64,000 nt of DNA from Nitrospira japonica. Lineage in GTDB: Bacteria > Nitrospirota > Thermodesulfovibrionia > UBA6902. Location of the stretch: positions 21,834 through 85,833 of the forward strand of contig DYJL01000011.1 in assembly GCA_020723105.1 (NCBI GenBank), in the 5' to 3' direction. The notes beneath the pieces were generated by a model. It searched no databases. It saw nothing but the letters and a program-made list of their open reading frames with translations, and was not told the DNA's origin. Positions within the stretch are counted from its first letter, which is position 1; each line of letters begins with the position of its first letter. Position numbers and translations under genes: made by a program. This document shows, one piece after another, positions 1 through 10,641 of this stretch.

Positions 1-1278
<1,278 letters not shown>

Positions 1279-1320
1279 CTATGACCTCCATTATCTTTAT
1301 TAAAGAAGGGGTCGGTTGTT

Positions 1321-1374
1321 GGGGGTTAGTGGTTAGTATAAAACTAATCCCTAATCCCTAATCCCTAATCCCTA
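1321..1374. repeat. inverted heptamer array, atpG-atpD gap
   Basis: Left arm GGGTTAGTGGTTAGT and right arm of four ACTAATC/CCTAATC heptamers, separated by a few bases. The arms are complementary, so the transcript could fold into a hairpin between atpG and atpD. Member of the dispersed 7-bp family described in the findings. Confidence 0.85.
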
Positions 1375-1377
1375 TTT

Positions 1378-2259
1378 TCATCCTTTCAACGCCTCAACAC
1401 CGCCTACGATGTCCATTAGTTCACCTGTAATAGATGCTTGCCTGGCCTTATTGAATTGAAGTGTGAGTTTCCCTACCATTTCACTACAGCTCTTTGTCGC
1501 ATTTTCCATAGCAGACATCCTGGCTGCCTCTTCCGCAGCAGAGCTTTCAAGGAGCGCCCTGTATATCTGTATATCCACATTCCTCGGTATCAGCCTGTCA
1601 AAAATCGCCTCCATGGACGGCTCATAAATAAAATCGGCCATAGCGGATTCGGCAGCTGAAGATTCTTTCCCTTCTTCTATTGGAGCCAATGGAAGAAGCT
1701 TCGCTACAGTAACGGTCTGCGCCACCATAGATTTGAATGCGTTATATACAACTACCACTTCATCAATTGTTTCGTTTATAAAATTATCTTTAATGTCATT
1801 AGCAATCTCCTGGGCATTTGTAAAGCTGACATTCCCTGAAATGCCTGTCCAGGATTTTCGCATCGGAATTCCTCTTCTTTTAAAGTAATCCCTTGCTTTC
1901 TTGCCGACAGTGCTTATACTTGCTTCAAAACCGTCTTTTTTGTAATCGTTAATACATCTTTGCGCTGCTTTAAGAATGTTTGTATTAAACGCTCCGCACA
2001 ACCCTCTGTCAGAAGTAACCACTACCACCTCAACAGTCTTTCTGGGACGAAAGGCCAGCAAAGGATGAGACTCCCTGTCTGCACCTCTGGCAAGGCTCAT
2101 TAGAACATCATGCATCTTATCCGCATAAGGCCTAAGGTCCAGCATCCTGTTCTGCACTTTTCTCAATTTTGAAGCGGACACCATCTTCATGGCCTTAGTA
2201 ATCTTCTGGGTATTTTGAACAGCTTTAATTCTTTTCTTAATGTCTCTTAAAGTAGCCAT
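1378..2259 (-). CDS. atpG: ATP synthase F1 gamma subunit
   Basis: Central rotor stalk of F1, 293 residues, a normal length for the family. The N-terminal helix (MATLRDIKKRIKAVQNTQKI, then TKAMKMVSASKLRK) and the C-terminal helix (FNKARQASITGELMDIVGG) are the two conserved ends that form the coiled-coil shaft. The start is the ATG at 2259, with a weak purine-rich site (GAGAAA) before it. It sits between atpA and atpD in the usual order. The 72-base gap to atpA is occupied by a palindromic repeat (2273-2330). Confidence 0.97.
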   Translation of the reverse strand: MATLRDIKKRIKAVQNTQKITKAMKMVSASKLRKVQNRMLDLRPYADKMHDVLMSLARGADRESHPLLAFRPRKTVEVVVVTSDRGLCGAFNTNILKAAQRCINDYKKDGFEASISTVGKKARDYFKRRGIPMRKSWTGISGNVSFTNAQEIANDIKDNFINETIDEVVVVYNAFKSMVAQTVTVAKLLPLAPIEEGKESSAAESAMADFIYEPSMEAIFDRLIPRNVDIQIYRALLESSAAEEAARMSAMENATKSCSEMVGKLTLQFNKARQASITGELMDIVGGVEALKG

Positions 2260-2272
2260 TTATTTCTCTGAT

Positions 2273-2330
2273 GTAGGGGCAACCCTCTATGGTTGCCCTT
2301 TATTGGGCAGGCACGGTGACCTGCCCCTAC
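2273..2330. repeat. GTAGGGGC-type palindromic repeat, atpA-atpG gap
   Basis: A 58-bp element beginning GTAGGGGCA and ending TGCCCCTAC. Inside it are two hairpins: GGGCAACC/GGTTGCCC, then GGGCAGG/CCTGCCC. A shortened copy of the same sequence sits inside proS at 6559-6598. It resembles REP/MITE-type palindromes; no transposase for it is visible here. Confidence 0.85.
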
Positions 2331-2331
2331 A

Positions 2332-3849
2332 TTATGCCTGGAATCCTTTCTTGAATTCTTCTATAGCCTGAATCAATTTTGTTTTAAGGTTATCATCAAT
2401 TGCTTTTTTCTCTGCCAGTTCCGAGCGAAGATCATCTTTTGTTCCTCGTATAAATTTCAGGAATTCCTCTTCAAATTTCTTAATAGCTTCAACCGGTATA
2501 TCATCGAGGTACCCCTGTGTGCCGGCAAATAAGACAATTACCTGGTCCTGCATGGTCATTGGAACATACTGGTTCTGCTTCAGGAGCTCGACCAGTCTCT
2601 TGCCTCTCTCTATCTGACTGAGAGTCGCCTTATCAAGGTCGGAACCAAACTGGGCAAATGCTGCCATTTCCCTGAACTGAGCCATGCTAAGCCTGAGGGT
2701 TCCGGCAACCTGCTTCATCGCCTTCGTTTGTGCTGCGCCGCCGACACGGCTGACCGAAAGACCGACGTTGACAGCAGGCCTTACACCAGCGTAAAAAAGT
2801 TCCGGCTCAAGATATATCTGACCGTCAGTGATTGAAATAACATTTGTTGGAATATAACCGGAAACGTCACCGGCCTGTGTCTCAATAATCGGGAGCGCTG
2901 TAAGGGAGCCGCCTCCGAGCTTATCGGAAAGTTTTGCAGCCCTTTCAAGAAGCCTTGAATGTAAATAGAAAACGTCTCCTGGGAAGGCCTCACGTCCTGG
3001 GGGACGCCTGAGCAGGAGCGAAAGCTGCCTGTATGCAGTAGCCTGTTTACTAAGATCATCATATATTATCAGCGCATGTTTGCCCTTGTCCCTGAAATAT
3101 TCTCCCATTGCACAGCCTGTATAGGGCGCGATGTACTGCAAAGGTGAAGGCTCACTCGCTGTTGCAGAAACAATAATTGTGTGCTCCAATGCGCCTTCTT
3201 CTTCAAGCTTTTTAGCAACACGGACTACGTTGGAGCGTTTCTGCCCAACAGCGACATAGATGCATAATACGTCTCCGCCTTTCTGGTTGATAATTGCATC
3301 AATACCTATCGCGGTCTTTCCTGTCTGACGGTCGCCGATTATAAGCTCTCTCTGCCCTCTTCCAACAGGAATCATGGCGTCTACTGCCTTCAGCCCTGTC
3401 TGCAGAGGCTGACGAACAGGTTGCCTGTCAATGATACCTGGAGCCACGACATCAACTATTCTGGTTTCTTTCGAAGCAATAGGGCCCTTACCATCAATCG
3501 GCTGGCCAATAGCATTAACCACTCTTCCAAGCAGCGCTTCTCCGACAGGCACTGACATGATCTTCCCTGTACGTTTCACGATATCGCCTTCTTTGATAAG
3601 GGTATCCTCACCAAATAGAACAGCGCCGACAGAATCTGTCTCAAGGTTAAGCGCCATCCCGAATACATTATTGGGAAATTCGAGAAGTTCCGAGGCCATG
3701 CACTTGTCCAGGCCGTAGATCTTTGCGATACCATCACCGACTTTGATAACCGTTCCGACTTCGCTTACGTCAACACGTTTTTCAAAATCAGCAATCTGCT
3801 TTTTTATCAGCTCACTTATTTCTTCAGCTTTAAGCTCTGTGATTGCCAT
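2332..3849 (-). CDS. atpA: ATP synthase F1 alpha subunit
   Basis: Non-catalytic nucleotide-binding subunit of F1, 505 residues, the usual length. Visible are the beta-barrel N-terminus ([19 protein letters not shown]), Walker [14 protein letters not shown] around residue 170, and the alpha-specific segment [11 protein letters not shown] at 3849. The gap to atpH is about 100 bp and is largely made of a heptamer hairpin array (3870-3946). Part of the atpF'FHAGD operon. Confidence 0.98.
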   Translation of the reverse strand: MAITELKAEEISELIKKQIADFEKRVDVSEVGTVIKVGDGIAKIYGLDKCMASELLEFPNNVFGMALNLETDSVGAVLFGEDTLIKEGDIVKRTGKIMSVPVGEALLGRVVNAIGQPIDGKGPIASKETRIVDVVAPGIIDRQPVRQPLQTGLKAVDAMIPVGRGQRELIIGDRQTGKTAIGIDAIINQKGGDVLCIYVAVGQKRSNVVRVAKKLEEEGALEHTIIVSATASEPSPLQYIAPYTGCAMGEYFRDKGKHALIIYDDLSKQATAYRQLSLLLRRPPGREAFPGDVFYLHSRLLERAAKLSDKLGGGSLTALPIIETQAGDVSGYIPTNVISITDGQIYLEPELFYAGVRPAVNVGLSVSRVGGAAQTKAMKQVAGTLRLSMAQFREMAAFAQFGSDLDKATLSQIERGKRLVELLKQNQYVPMTMQDQVIVLFAGTQGYLDDIPVEAIKKFEEEFLKFIRGTKDDLRSELAEKKAIDDNLKTKLIQAIEEFKKGFQA

Positions 3850-3869
3850 TTAAACACCCCCAAAAAAAA

Positions 3870-3946
3870 GTTATAAAGTTAAAAGTTAAAAGTGAGAAGT
3901 GAAAGAGAATCTTTTTCAAGCCGTTCACTCTTAACTTTAAACTTTC
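3870..3946. repeat. inverted heptamer array, atpH-atpA gap
   Basis: Left arm AAAGTTA AAAGTTA AAAGTGA GAAGTGA and right arm TTCACTC TTAACTT TAAACTT are built of 7-bp units and are roughly complementary. They fill most of the intergenic space upstream of atpA. Confidence 0.8.
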
Positions 3947-3955
3947 TGCTCATGA

Positions 3956-4492
3956 TTATTTCATTAACTCCGCACGTAGTAGACGAAGCTGACCTTTTAA
4001 ACTGCTGTCATAGATGGTGCTGCCAACCTTTACAATAAACCCGCCGAGAAGAGACGGATCCACCTGGCTCTCGACATCAACTTCCTTCCGCGTCATTGCC
4101 TTGAGAGTAATTCTAAGTCTTTCAGTATAGTTCTTATCCAGCGGCACAGAAGATATCACAACAGCAGTGGCCTTCTTCTGTCTTTCGTTATATGCATTAA
4201 TTGAAGCAATAATTGTTTCTTTAATTGCAGCGAGGTGCCCCTGTACAATGATAAGTTTCAAAAACTTTTCTGTATGAGAAGACAGCTTGAGGACTGGCAA
4301 CAGCGCACCCAGTGCCCCCTCTTTTTCACCCTCTGAGAAAATCTGGCCTGCAAACAGCAGTTTCAGCTTCCTGTTTGTATCAATGAGTTGTGAAAAGGCC
4401 TTAAGTTCCTCTATCACAACCGGTATCTTTGAGATCTCGACGCTGCCAAGAAGCGCCTTGCTATATTTTTTTGCGATCTGATTCTTGTTCAA
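3956..4492 (-). CDS. atpH: ATP synthase F1 delta subunit
   Basis: Delta (OSCP-like) subunit that links the peripheral stalk to the top of F1, 178 residues. The N-terminal helical domain begins NQIAKKYSKALLGS, and the C-terminus carries the family signature DPSLLGGFIVKVGSTIYDSSLKGQL. Its start overlaps the end of atpF by 4 bases (4489-4492), which implies translational coupling. Confidence 0.96.
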   Translation of the reverse strand: MNKNQIAKKYSKALLGSVEISKIPVVIEELKAFSQLIDTNRKLKLLFAGQIFSEGEKEGALGALLPVLKLSSHTEKFLKLIIVQGHLAAIKETIIASINAYNERQKKATAVVISSVPLDKNYTERLRITLKAMTRKEVDVESQVDPSLLGGFIVKVGSTIYDSSLKGQLRLLRAELMK

Positions 4493-5076
4493 TTTTTTGC
4501 CTCGAGTCTTTTTATATAATCATCTATGAGTGCTTCCTGATCTTTCTGCCCGAGTTTCTCCTTTAGCTGCTTTTCTGCAAGTTCCAGCGCCATCATGGTG
4601 GCCTCGGATTTAATATTCTCTTTTGCCTTTTGCAATTCAAATTCTATATTTGACTTTGCCTGTTCCAGTATCTTTGCTTTTAATCTTTCCCCTTCTGCAA
4701 TAATTGCTTCCTTTTCTTTCTCACCGGCTTTTCTTGCGGATTCGATTATCTGCCCTATTTCACTATCTGTGTTCTTAAGACGTTCTCTGACTTCATTGAG
4801 CGTCTTTTGTGCAAGCTCTTTTGCCTCGGTGGCTTCTTTAAGTGATTTCTCAATCAGCGCTGTACGGTTTTTGAAATACTCTGCAAAGGGTTTACGCGCA
4901 AAGAAAACAAGAATGAATACGAGAACCGCAAAATTTACAACCGGCCACAACCAGTCTTTCCATGTAAAGTGTACCTCTCCGTGACCTCCGCCTTCAGCGG
5001 CAAAGACGGCAGCAGTGAATAGTGAATAGTGAATAGTGAATAGTAAACAGACTGAAAAATTTTGAATTGTTTTCAT
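4489..5076 (-). CDS. atpF: ATP synthase F0 b subunit with signal-like N-terminus
   Basis: Peripheral-stalk b subunit, 195 residues. After a hydrophobic leader ending near VFAAEGGGHGE comes the membrane anchor (WLWPVVNFAVLVFILVFF) and then a long charged coiled coil. A signal-like leader on b also occurs in related bacteria, so I keep the ATG at 5076. Oddly, residues about 10-21 of the leader are encoded by five tandem AGTGAAT/AGTAAAC heptamers (5014-5048, read on the other strand). It overlaps atpF' and atpH by 4 bases each. Genes for a and c subunits are not in this operon and must lie elsewhere. Confidence 0.93.
   Translation of the reverse strand: MKTIQNFSVCLLFTIHYSLFTAAVFAAEGGGHGEVHFTWKDWLWPVVNFAVLVFILVFFARKPFAEYFKNRTALIEKSLKEATEAKELAQKTLNEVRERLKNTDSEIGQIIESARKAGEKEKEAIIAEGERLKAKILEQAKSNIEFELQKAKENIKSEATMMALELAEKQLKEKLGQKDQEALIDDYIKRLEAKN
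5014..5048. repeat. tandem AGTGAAT heptamers inside atpF
   Basis: Four exact AGTGAAT units and one AGTAAAC variant in a row (35 bp). They encode part of the hydrophobic leader of AtpF. No complementary arm is visible nearby, so this is a one-armed member of the heptamer family. Confidence 0.9.
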
Positions 5077-5492
5077 ACTCTTACCAGCTTTTCTACAATC
5101 TGCTTTGAAAAGGCTTCGACATCAGATCTCAATGAAACCCTTGCCTTTTCCATTGCTGAAACAAGTTCGTCCTTCGCACTTTTATTTAATCCTGCAGCTT
5201 CATTTTGCGCCGTGGTGAGCGCCTGTTTTTGTATCTCCATCCCCTGTTTACTTAATTCTTCAAAAGCTGTCTTTGCCTTAATCCTGCCTTCTGTCAGCTT
5301 TACGTCAATCTGTCCCATTATATCTTCTTTCTCTTTATCCATGGACCTGGCGGAATCAAGAGCGCCGTTTATGCCAGCGTCTCTTTCCTTGAAAATACGA
5401 AGAAGGGGCTTAAATAAAATAATATTCAGAAGAATAAGCAATAAAAGGAAATTGGCAAGCTGGGCAAAAAACCACTTATTGAGTTCTAACAT
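5073..5492 (-). CDS. atpF': ATP synthase F0 b' subunit
   Basis: Second b-type peripheral stalk subunit, 139 residues: MLELNKWFFAQLANF followed by the hydrophobic LLLLILLNIILFKPLL anchor and a charged coiled coil (FKERDAGINGALDSARSMDKEK). Paired b and b' genes occur in phototrophs and in several anaerobic phyla. It is the first gene of the operon, with a TTGACA-type promoter candidate at 5548-5576. RBS TAGGAG lies just before the ATG at 5492. Confidence 0.92.
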   Translation of the reverse strand: MLELNKWFFAQLANFLLLLILLNIILFKPLLRIFKERDAGINGALDSARSMDKEKEDIMGQIDVKLTEGRIKAKTAFEELSKQGMEIQKQALTTAQNEAAGLNKSAKDELVSAMEKARVSLRSDVEAFSKQIVEKLVRV

Positions 5493-5547
5493 TTAAGCTC
5501 CTACTTAAGTAATGAAATTGAAGAATCAATTAAGACAAAGTCCGAAA

Positions 5548-5576
5548 AAATTACCATAGTGGCGATATTTTGTCAA
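5548..5576 (-). promoter_or_regulatory. sigma-70-like promoter candidate for atp operon
   Basis: On the minus strand a perfect TTGACA (complement of 5571-5576) is followed after 17 bp by TAATTT (5548-5553), a weak -10. It lies between the proS stop codon and atpF'. Confidence 0.4.
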
Positions 5577-5602
5577 CAAGTCAATAAATATATTTAGGAA
5601 AT

Positions 5603-7336
5603 TTATAAAACGGAGTGCAACTCTTTTATTCTCTTTACCACATCAGAAGGGGCCACACGCTCTGCCTGTTTGGTCCTTCTCGCCTTAAGTTCCACAATGC
5701 CTTCCTTCAGACCTTTCTTACCGATGATTATCTGATAAGGGATGCCTATCAAGTCCGCATCCTTGAATTTGATGCCGGGGCGTTCCTCCCTGTCATCCAT
5801 AAGTACTTCCAGGCCTTCGCCAGACAGATTACTGTATATCGCTGCAGCGATCTCCTCTATTTCTTTATCACCCATATCAAGGGGAATGATTTCAACGTCA
5901 AATGGAGCTATGCTTTGCGGCCAGATGATTCCGTCTTTGTCATTATTCTGTTCAATTGCTGCTGCTGCAATACGTGCCGGGCCAATGCCGTAGCTTCCCA
6001 TTATAACCGGATTTTCCCGGCCCTCTTCATCAAGGTACACCGCCTTGAGCGGCAGAGAATATTTTGTGCCAAGCTGAAAAATATTTCCTATCTCTATTGC
6101 CTTTTCAATCGTTATTTCAGCGCCGCATTTTGCACACGCATCTCCTGTCTGTGCAACATGAATATCGTGCCATTCAGCCTCGAAATGGATATCGGGTCTT
6201 ATGCCTTTTGTGTGGAATCCTTCTTTATTTGCTCCCGAGATAAAAATCCCCTCTTTCAGAGAAAAGTCCGCAATTTTCCTTAATTTGCTGTTATGAGGGC
6301 CAATGAAACCTGCTGCAACACCGAGGACATCCTTGACCTCATCTTTCTGTGCCGGCCTGAAATTACCGGCAACCTTTGCAAGTTTCTTTTCATGAAGCTC
6401 CTGGTCTCCCCTGACAAGCGCAAGAAAAGGGCCCTCTTTCCCTATCAAGAGAAGGGTTTTAATAAAACACGAAGGGTCGGCTTTCAGAAATGACGACACC
6501 TCTGCTACAGTCCTTCTATTAGGGGTGGGGATATCTTCAAAATCACCTACGCTTGTACTATGTGCCTGCCCAGGGCAACCACATAGGGTTGCCCCTACAG
6601 ATAATTTCTGTTGCGGCGACACCGATAACGCAAGTTCAGTATTTGCAGAATATCCGCATGAACTGCAAAGGACCATCGTGTCTTCACCTGCGGGGCTTGG
6701 CGCCATGAATTCATGAGCCGTAGCGCCGCCCATCATTCCGGGATCGCTCTGTACCTGATAAAACCTGAGTCCGCACCTTTCGTATATTTTATGATACGCA
6801 TCGGCATGTTTCTGATAACTGGCTGCAAGGCCTTCCTCGTCCCTGTCAAAGCTGTAACTGTCTTTCATAATGAATTCACGTGTTCTCAATACTCCGCTTT
6901 TCGGCCTGGCCTCATCCCTGAATTTCGTCTGCATCTGATACCACATCTGCGGCAGTTGCCTGTATGAACGAATTTCCATTGATGCAAGCCACGTTATTAT
7001 CTCCTCATGAGTCATGCCAAGACACATATCTCTGCCACCTCTGTCTTTGAGCCTGAACATCTCGTCTCCGATATCAGACCACCTTCCTGTTTTCTGCCAG
7101 ATGTCCGCGGGATGAAGCCCCGGCATGCTGATCTCTTGCGCTCCGATCGCATCCATCTCTTCCCTGATGATCTTCTGTATCCTGTTCATGACCCTCCATG
7201 CAAGGGGAAGATATATGTAGAGACCAGACGCAAGCTGCCTGACATAACCTGCACGCAGCATTAATATATGGCTTATCGCCTCGGCCTCAGCAGGGGCCTC
7301 ACGCAATGTCGGAATAAAGAGTTTAGAGAAGAGCAT
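5603..7336 (-). CDS. proS: prolyl-tRNA synthetase
   Basis: Class II aminoacyl-tRNA synthetase charging tRNA-Pro, 577 residues, bacterial type with the YbaK-like editing insertion in the middle (about 230-390) and the anticodon-binding domain at the C-terminus (FDVEIIPLDMGDKE). Motif 2 is visible as TKFRDEARPKSGVLRTREF. Cysteine pairs CSSCGY and CAKCGAE flank the insertion. A GTAGGGGC-type palindromic repeat (6559-6598) lies in frame inside the gene and encodes SVGATLCGCPGQAHSTS, next to the start of the editing domain. ATG at 7336 with GAGGT before it. Confidence 0.96.
   Translation of the reverse strand: MLFSKLFIPTLREAPAEAEAISHILMLRAGYVRQLASGLYIYLPLAWRVMNRIQKIIREEMDAIGAQEISMPGLHPADIWQKTGRWSDIGDEMFRLKDRGGRDMCLGMTHEEIITWLASMEIRSYRQLPQMWYQMQTKFRDEARPKSGVLRTREFIMKDSYSFDRDEEGLAASYQKHADAYHKIYERCGLRFYQVQSDPGMMGGATAHEFMAPSPAGEDTMVLCSSCGYSANTELALSVSPQQKLSVGATLCGCPGQAHSTSVGDFEDIPTPNRRTVAEVSSFLKADPSCFIKTLLLIGKEGPFLALVRGDQELHEKKLAKVAGNFRPAQKDEVKDVLGVAAGFIGPHNSKLRKIADFSLKEGIFISGANKEGFHTKGIRPDIHFEAEWHDIHVAQTGDACAKCGAEITIEKAIEIGNIFQLGTKYSLPLKAVYLDEEGRENPVIMGSYGIGPARIAAAAIEQNNDKDGIIWPQSIAPFDVEIIPLDMGDKEIEEIAAAIYSNLSGEGLEVLMDDREERPGIKFKDADLIGIPYQIIIGKKGLKEGIVELKARRTKQAERVAPSDVVKRIKELHSVL
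6559..6598. repeat. palindromic repeat inserted in frame in proS
   Basis: Read on the minus strand it begins GTAGGGGCAACCC, contains the hairpin GGGCAACC/GGTTGCCC (6573-6594) and runs to GGGCAGGCAC. This is the same order of segments as the element at 2273-2330. The reading frame of proS stays open through it. Confidence 0.85.
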
Positions 7337-7500
7337 AATTACCTCGTGTTAATTAAATCTTGGGTATTCTATCACATGGGGATGGTGAATGAAAGGACGT
7401 TATAACTCTCTTACTTTATGTGGTGTTTGATGTCGTAGTTGATGATGAAGTCCAGCGCATCAATCATCTCCCTAACTTTTCAAGATACTCCTACGGCACA
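7337..7500. other. short gap between res and proS
   Basis: 164 bp without a supported gene. A minus-strand frame here (about 7410-7480) encodes KVREMIDALDFIINYDIKH, preceded in another frame by GVSEYLEKL. This may be a frameshifted tail of a lost gene, but nothing identifies it. A weak -10-like TAGAAT (minus strand) lies upstream of proS. Confidence 0.3.
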
Positions 7501-10419
7501 TTAAAACAACTGACTCTTCACCTTCTGCTGTGTGAGTTTGGCGAATTCCATAATATCCTGGATGGATGCTCCCTTATCCCGCAGGCTATAAAAAGTGTTT
7601 TCACCAAGCAACGCATAGTTCCACTCACACCCCATTCTGTCATCGGGTTTGAGTTCATTGATCTTATTCAGCCAGTCTAATGCGGCAAGTTCCTTTTGCC
7701 TAACATTGGCATCGTCAATATCTTTCGTTGCCTTTGTCTCAACAAGGTAGACATATGAATCCGTCTTTACAATAAAGTCAGGATAGTAAGCCGACAGCAT
7801 TCCGTCTGTCCTGATATAATTCAGGTGGGCGAAATAGTGATAGTTCTCATTAATCTTCAGAATGCTGTTAACCTGAGAATCACTGTCACAAAAGAGCATG
7901 AAATTCTTTTCAAATGCTCCTTTGTTTGACGGGTAAGGAAGTTTCTCATAAATTGTCTTTGTAATGTTGAGAGAATAATTTTCGCGCATCTTCAATTCAT
8001 TCACTTCGGAAAAGCATTTTTTGATTACAACCGCTTCTTCAACATTTATATTGCTCTGCATGTCATATATAATCTGGCTTAGTTCTTTCACGATATGCTG
8101 GATAATGCCTGCCTTTGAGAGCATCAATACTCGCCAGTTGTTATCTTCAAAAGGATCAAACGTCCCATTGAACAGGCGGTTACGAATAAAGTCGTCAACA
8201 ACCTTTATAAGAGAAGCGTTGTTTATCTGCATTACCGGATAGTTTTTGAGAGTCCGCTGGCTTACTTTGACAAGTGTACTGGTAATCACTTTAATAATTT
8301 TTGCCAGCAATTCGTTATAGCTTTTGGCGGTGAATAAATCGCCTGTTACTTTGTAATCTCCAAACCGGGTCTTAACGGTTATTTCCTCTGAAACAAAGAT
8401 TTCATCTTTTGGGACCATCGCCTTGAGCTTATCCAATTGATACCAGTCAACCCCTGCAAAATATTTTTCGGATGACTCCATAACCTGAAGGATTTCTTCT
8501 TTGTCACGGATAACAATAGGCCAGTAAAGGTCATAGTCTTTATAGGTTTCTTTTAATCCGACCTTGATAATATCTCCGAGGATACTTTCCCGATCTTCGG
8601 GTAGTTCATGCGTTTCAGCAATAGAACCATCTTTGACCAATTCATCATAAAATTCGATAAAGGCAGGATGCTCAACAATGCTCAGGATATCAAGATAGTT
8701 TGACGGCTCTTCTTTCTTCTGCAAGAGTTTAATCCTGTTCTCAGTCTTTACCTCCTGATAATCCGGTTCACGCCACATTAGGCGCAGTCCTCTCCCGATA
8801 ATCTGCTCCAGGAGAATCGGTGCCTGAGTTGACCGCAGCGGCACGATAACGCAAATATTGCTTACATCAAAACCCTCCCGAAGCATCAGGACAGACACGA
8901 TTACCTTTGGGCTGGAATGTTTGTCTATATTGAATAGTCGCTGCTTAACAATTGCCCACTCCTTCGCAGGGATTGAGCCCTTCTTATCCGAATCTATCTG
9001 GACAACATCCTCTTCGCCGAGGCCTTCATTGTCAGAAAGAAACTGCGTCACGAAGGGAGAGACCTTTGTGTCCTCACATATCACCAGCATTTTTGGATGC
9101 TTGTCGGATATCCCCGACTTATCACGGGTCAGATTAACGAACTGCTCCTCCAGTATCTTCAGTTTCTGCAAACCCGCTCTGAGCATGAGCGTTTGCCCTT
9201 CAGAAAGTCCAACCACCGTATTCCCTTCACGGATGGCCTTGAATTCAAGCTCCATGGTGGCAATCTCTTTGCGCTTATCAAGGGTGATTGTCTTGACAAG
9301 CCCCTGATGGATCGCTGTTTTGAGGTCAAAGTCCACGACAATATGAGGGAAGAAATGTTTCGTCCCCTTCTGCCTGCTACCGGTCACATCATACGGCGTT
9401 GCCGAAAAATCAATCTGGATGAAACTCCTGCCTTTTCCTTCAGCTATCTTGTTCAGTGACTTCTGCCACTCCACCTCGGAGACAATACCTGCCTTTTTCG
9501 TTTCGTGGATATGATGCGCTTCATCATTGAAGACGACCATATTCTCAAGTCCTGCGAGATATTCAATCTCACCGCCGCTCAAATACTGATTATCGAGAGT
9601 TTCGAGGGAATGGCCTGCTGATGTTCCGGGAGTGATAGGGAATATTTCTTTTACCGCTTTAGAAGGGTCTTCCAAAGGAGCTGTATCAGTGTATTCCTCT
9701 TCTTCAACACCTGCAAGAAGATGCCAGTTGGTGATGGCAATCATTCCGTCTCCGGTAATCTTTTTCCCTATTTCTTCTTTGCGTACAACGTTTGACTGAA
9801 TAAATCCAAAGAGGGTTTCTTTGTAAGCAGAAGGGATGAACAAGTCTTCAAACTTTTTGAAGTCCGATGTCGCAAAATTTCTTGTGCCGTCCTGTTCTTC
9901 CTTGCCAAGATACGCATCCAGAAGCCGTTCATAGACGATTAATCCCGGCGATACAATTAAAAACCTTTTGGAATAAAGACCGCTTGATGCTTCCTCATAT
10001 TTCGCATTGAGATACTGCCATATCAAAAGGGCGTTCAGTACCCATGTCTTGCCTGTGCCGGTCGCCATTTTGATGCAGTATTTCGGGTGGCTGAATTTGT
10101 CTTTTTTGAGATAGGTCAGATCCATTTCAGTGGTGATATCGCTGCTGACTGAAGAATACATATCGAACACAGACTCTGCCTTTAAGATTTCTTGCGCGTA
10201 GATTGTATTCAGGATTGCCTGCTTCTGTCCCTCGTGAAAGTTGACTGTCCTTGCATCACAGAAAGGATCGGAAAACCAGAATCTTAGCAGGTCTTGTGTT
10301 ACGGGCGTGGTTTTGCTTATGAAGCTGCTGTTCTCCCATTCGCTGATTACCAGCGCAGACAGCTCCCTTGCAAACTTTAAAGGAATGTCGCGTGTGCCTG
10401 TGTTAAGGTGTGTGGTCAT
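7501..10419 (-). CDS. res: type III restriction enzyme, Res subunit
   Basis: DNA translocase/nuclease subunit of a type III restriction-modification system, 972 residues. Walker A MATGTGKTWVL is at about 118-128, the DEAH box is in VVFNDEAHHIHETK, and helicase motif VI is in LLEQIIGRGLRLMW. Near the C-terminus a PD-(D/E)XK nuclease core is visible (YYPDFIV ... LVETKA). The gene looks intact, with ATG at 10419 and AGGA before it. Its methyltransferase partner upstream is only a remnant (12330-12866), so the usual Mod-Res enzyme cannot be made from this locus alone. An AlbA_2-type gene stands between them. Confidence 0.92.
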   Translation of the reverse strand: MTTHLNTGTRDIPLKFARELSALVISEWENSSFISKTTPVTQDLLRFWFSDPFCDARTVNFHEGQKQAILNTIYAQEILKAESVFDMYSSVSSDITTEMDLTYLKKDKFSHPKYCIKMATGTGKTWVLNALLIWQYLNAKYEEASSGLYSKRFLIVSPGLIVYERLLDAYLGKEEQDGTRNFATSDFKKFEDLFIPSAYKETLFGFIQSNVVRKEEIGKKITGDGMIAITNWHLLAGVEEEEYTDTAPLEDPSKAVKEIFPITPGTSAGHSLETLDNQYLSGGEIEYLAGLENMVVFNDEAHHIHETKKAGIVSEVEWQKSLNKIAEGKGRSFIQIDFSATPYDVTGSRQKGTKHFFPHIVVDFDLKTAIHQGLVKTITLDKRKEIATMELEFKAIREGNTVVGLSEGQTLMLRAGLQKLKILEEQFVNLTRDKSGISDKHPKMLVICEDTKVSPFVTQFLSDNEGLGEEDVVQIDSDKKGSIPAKEWAIVKQRLFNIDKHSSPKVIVSVLMLREGFDVSNICVIVPLRSTQAPILLEQIIGRGLRLMWREPDYQEVKTENRIKLLQKKEEPSNYLDILSIVEHPAFIEFYDELVKDGSIAETHELPEDRESILGDIIKVGLKETYKDYDLYWPIVIRDKEEILQVMESSEKYFAGVDWYQLDKLKAMVPKDEIFVSEEITVKTRFGDYKVTGDLFTAKSYNELLAKIIKVITSTLVKVSQRTLKNYPVMQINNASLIKVVDDFIRNRLFNGTFDPFEDNNWRVLMLSKAGIIQHIVKELSQIIYDMQSNINVEEAVVIKKCFSEVNELKMRENYSLNITKTIYEKLPYPSNKGAFEKNFMLFCDSDSQVNSILKINENYHYFAHLNYIRTDGMLSAYYPDFIVKTDSYVYLVETKATKDIDDANVRQKELAALDWLNKINELKPDDRMGCEWNYALLGENTFYSLRDKGASIQDIMEFAKLTQQKVKSQLF

Positions 10420-10641
10420 ATCATATCCTGTTTTTGTGCTTGCATGTCTATCAAATACCCATCAAATAAATATTGCCCTAAAAATCAATCTGTTACAGCG
10501 ATTGTAGGCAAAATCCACAATTTGTAATCAAATAAATGGCTTTGTTAGCCCTTTGTTAAATTAATCTTTGTTTTGCCGTCTTAACAAAGAATAACTCTTT
10601 GAAATAAATAGATTTGCATTCATAGAACCTTTGATTATTCT
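10420..10641. other. A+T-rich gap upstream of res
   Basis: 222 bp with no gene. It contains repeated CTTTGTTA/TAACAAAG words in both orientations (10540-10655), for example GGCTTTGTTAGCCCTTTGTT and CTTAACAAAGAATAA. They could be an operator cluster or simple A+T-rich degeneracy. I see no convincing promoter. Confidence 0.35.

Noticed and set aside
7410..7500. Short coding-like piece between res and proS
   Set aside because: Two fragments in different frames (EYLEKL and REMIDALDFIINYD) suggest a broken gene end, but at this length no family can be assigned.
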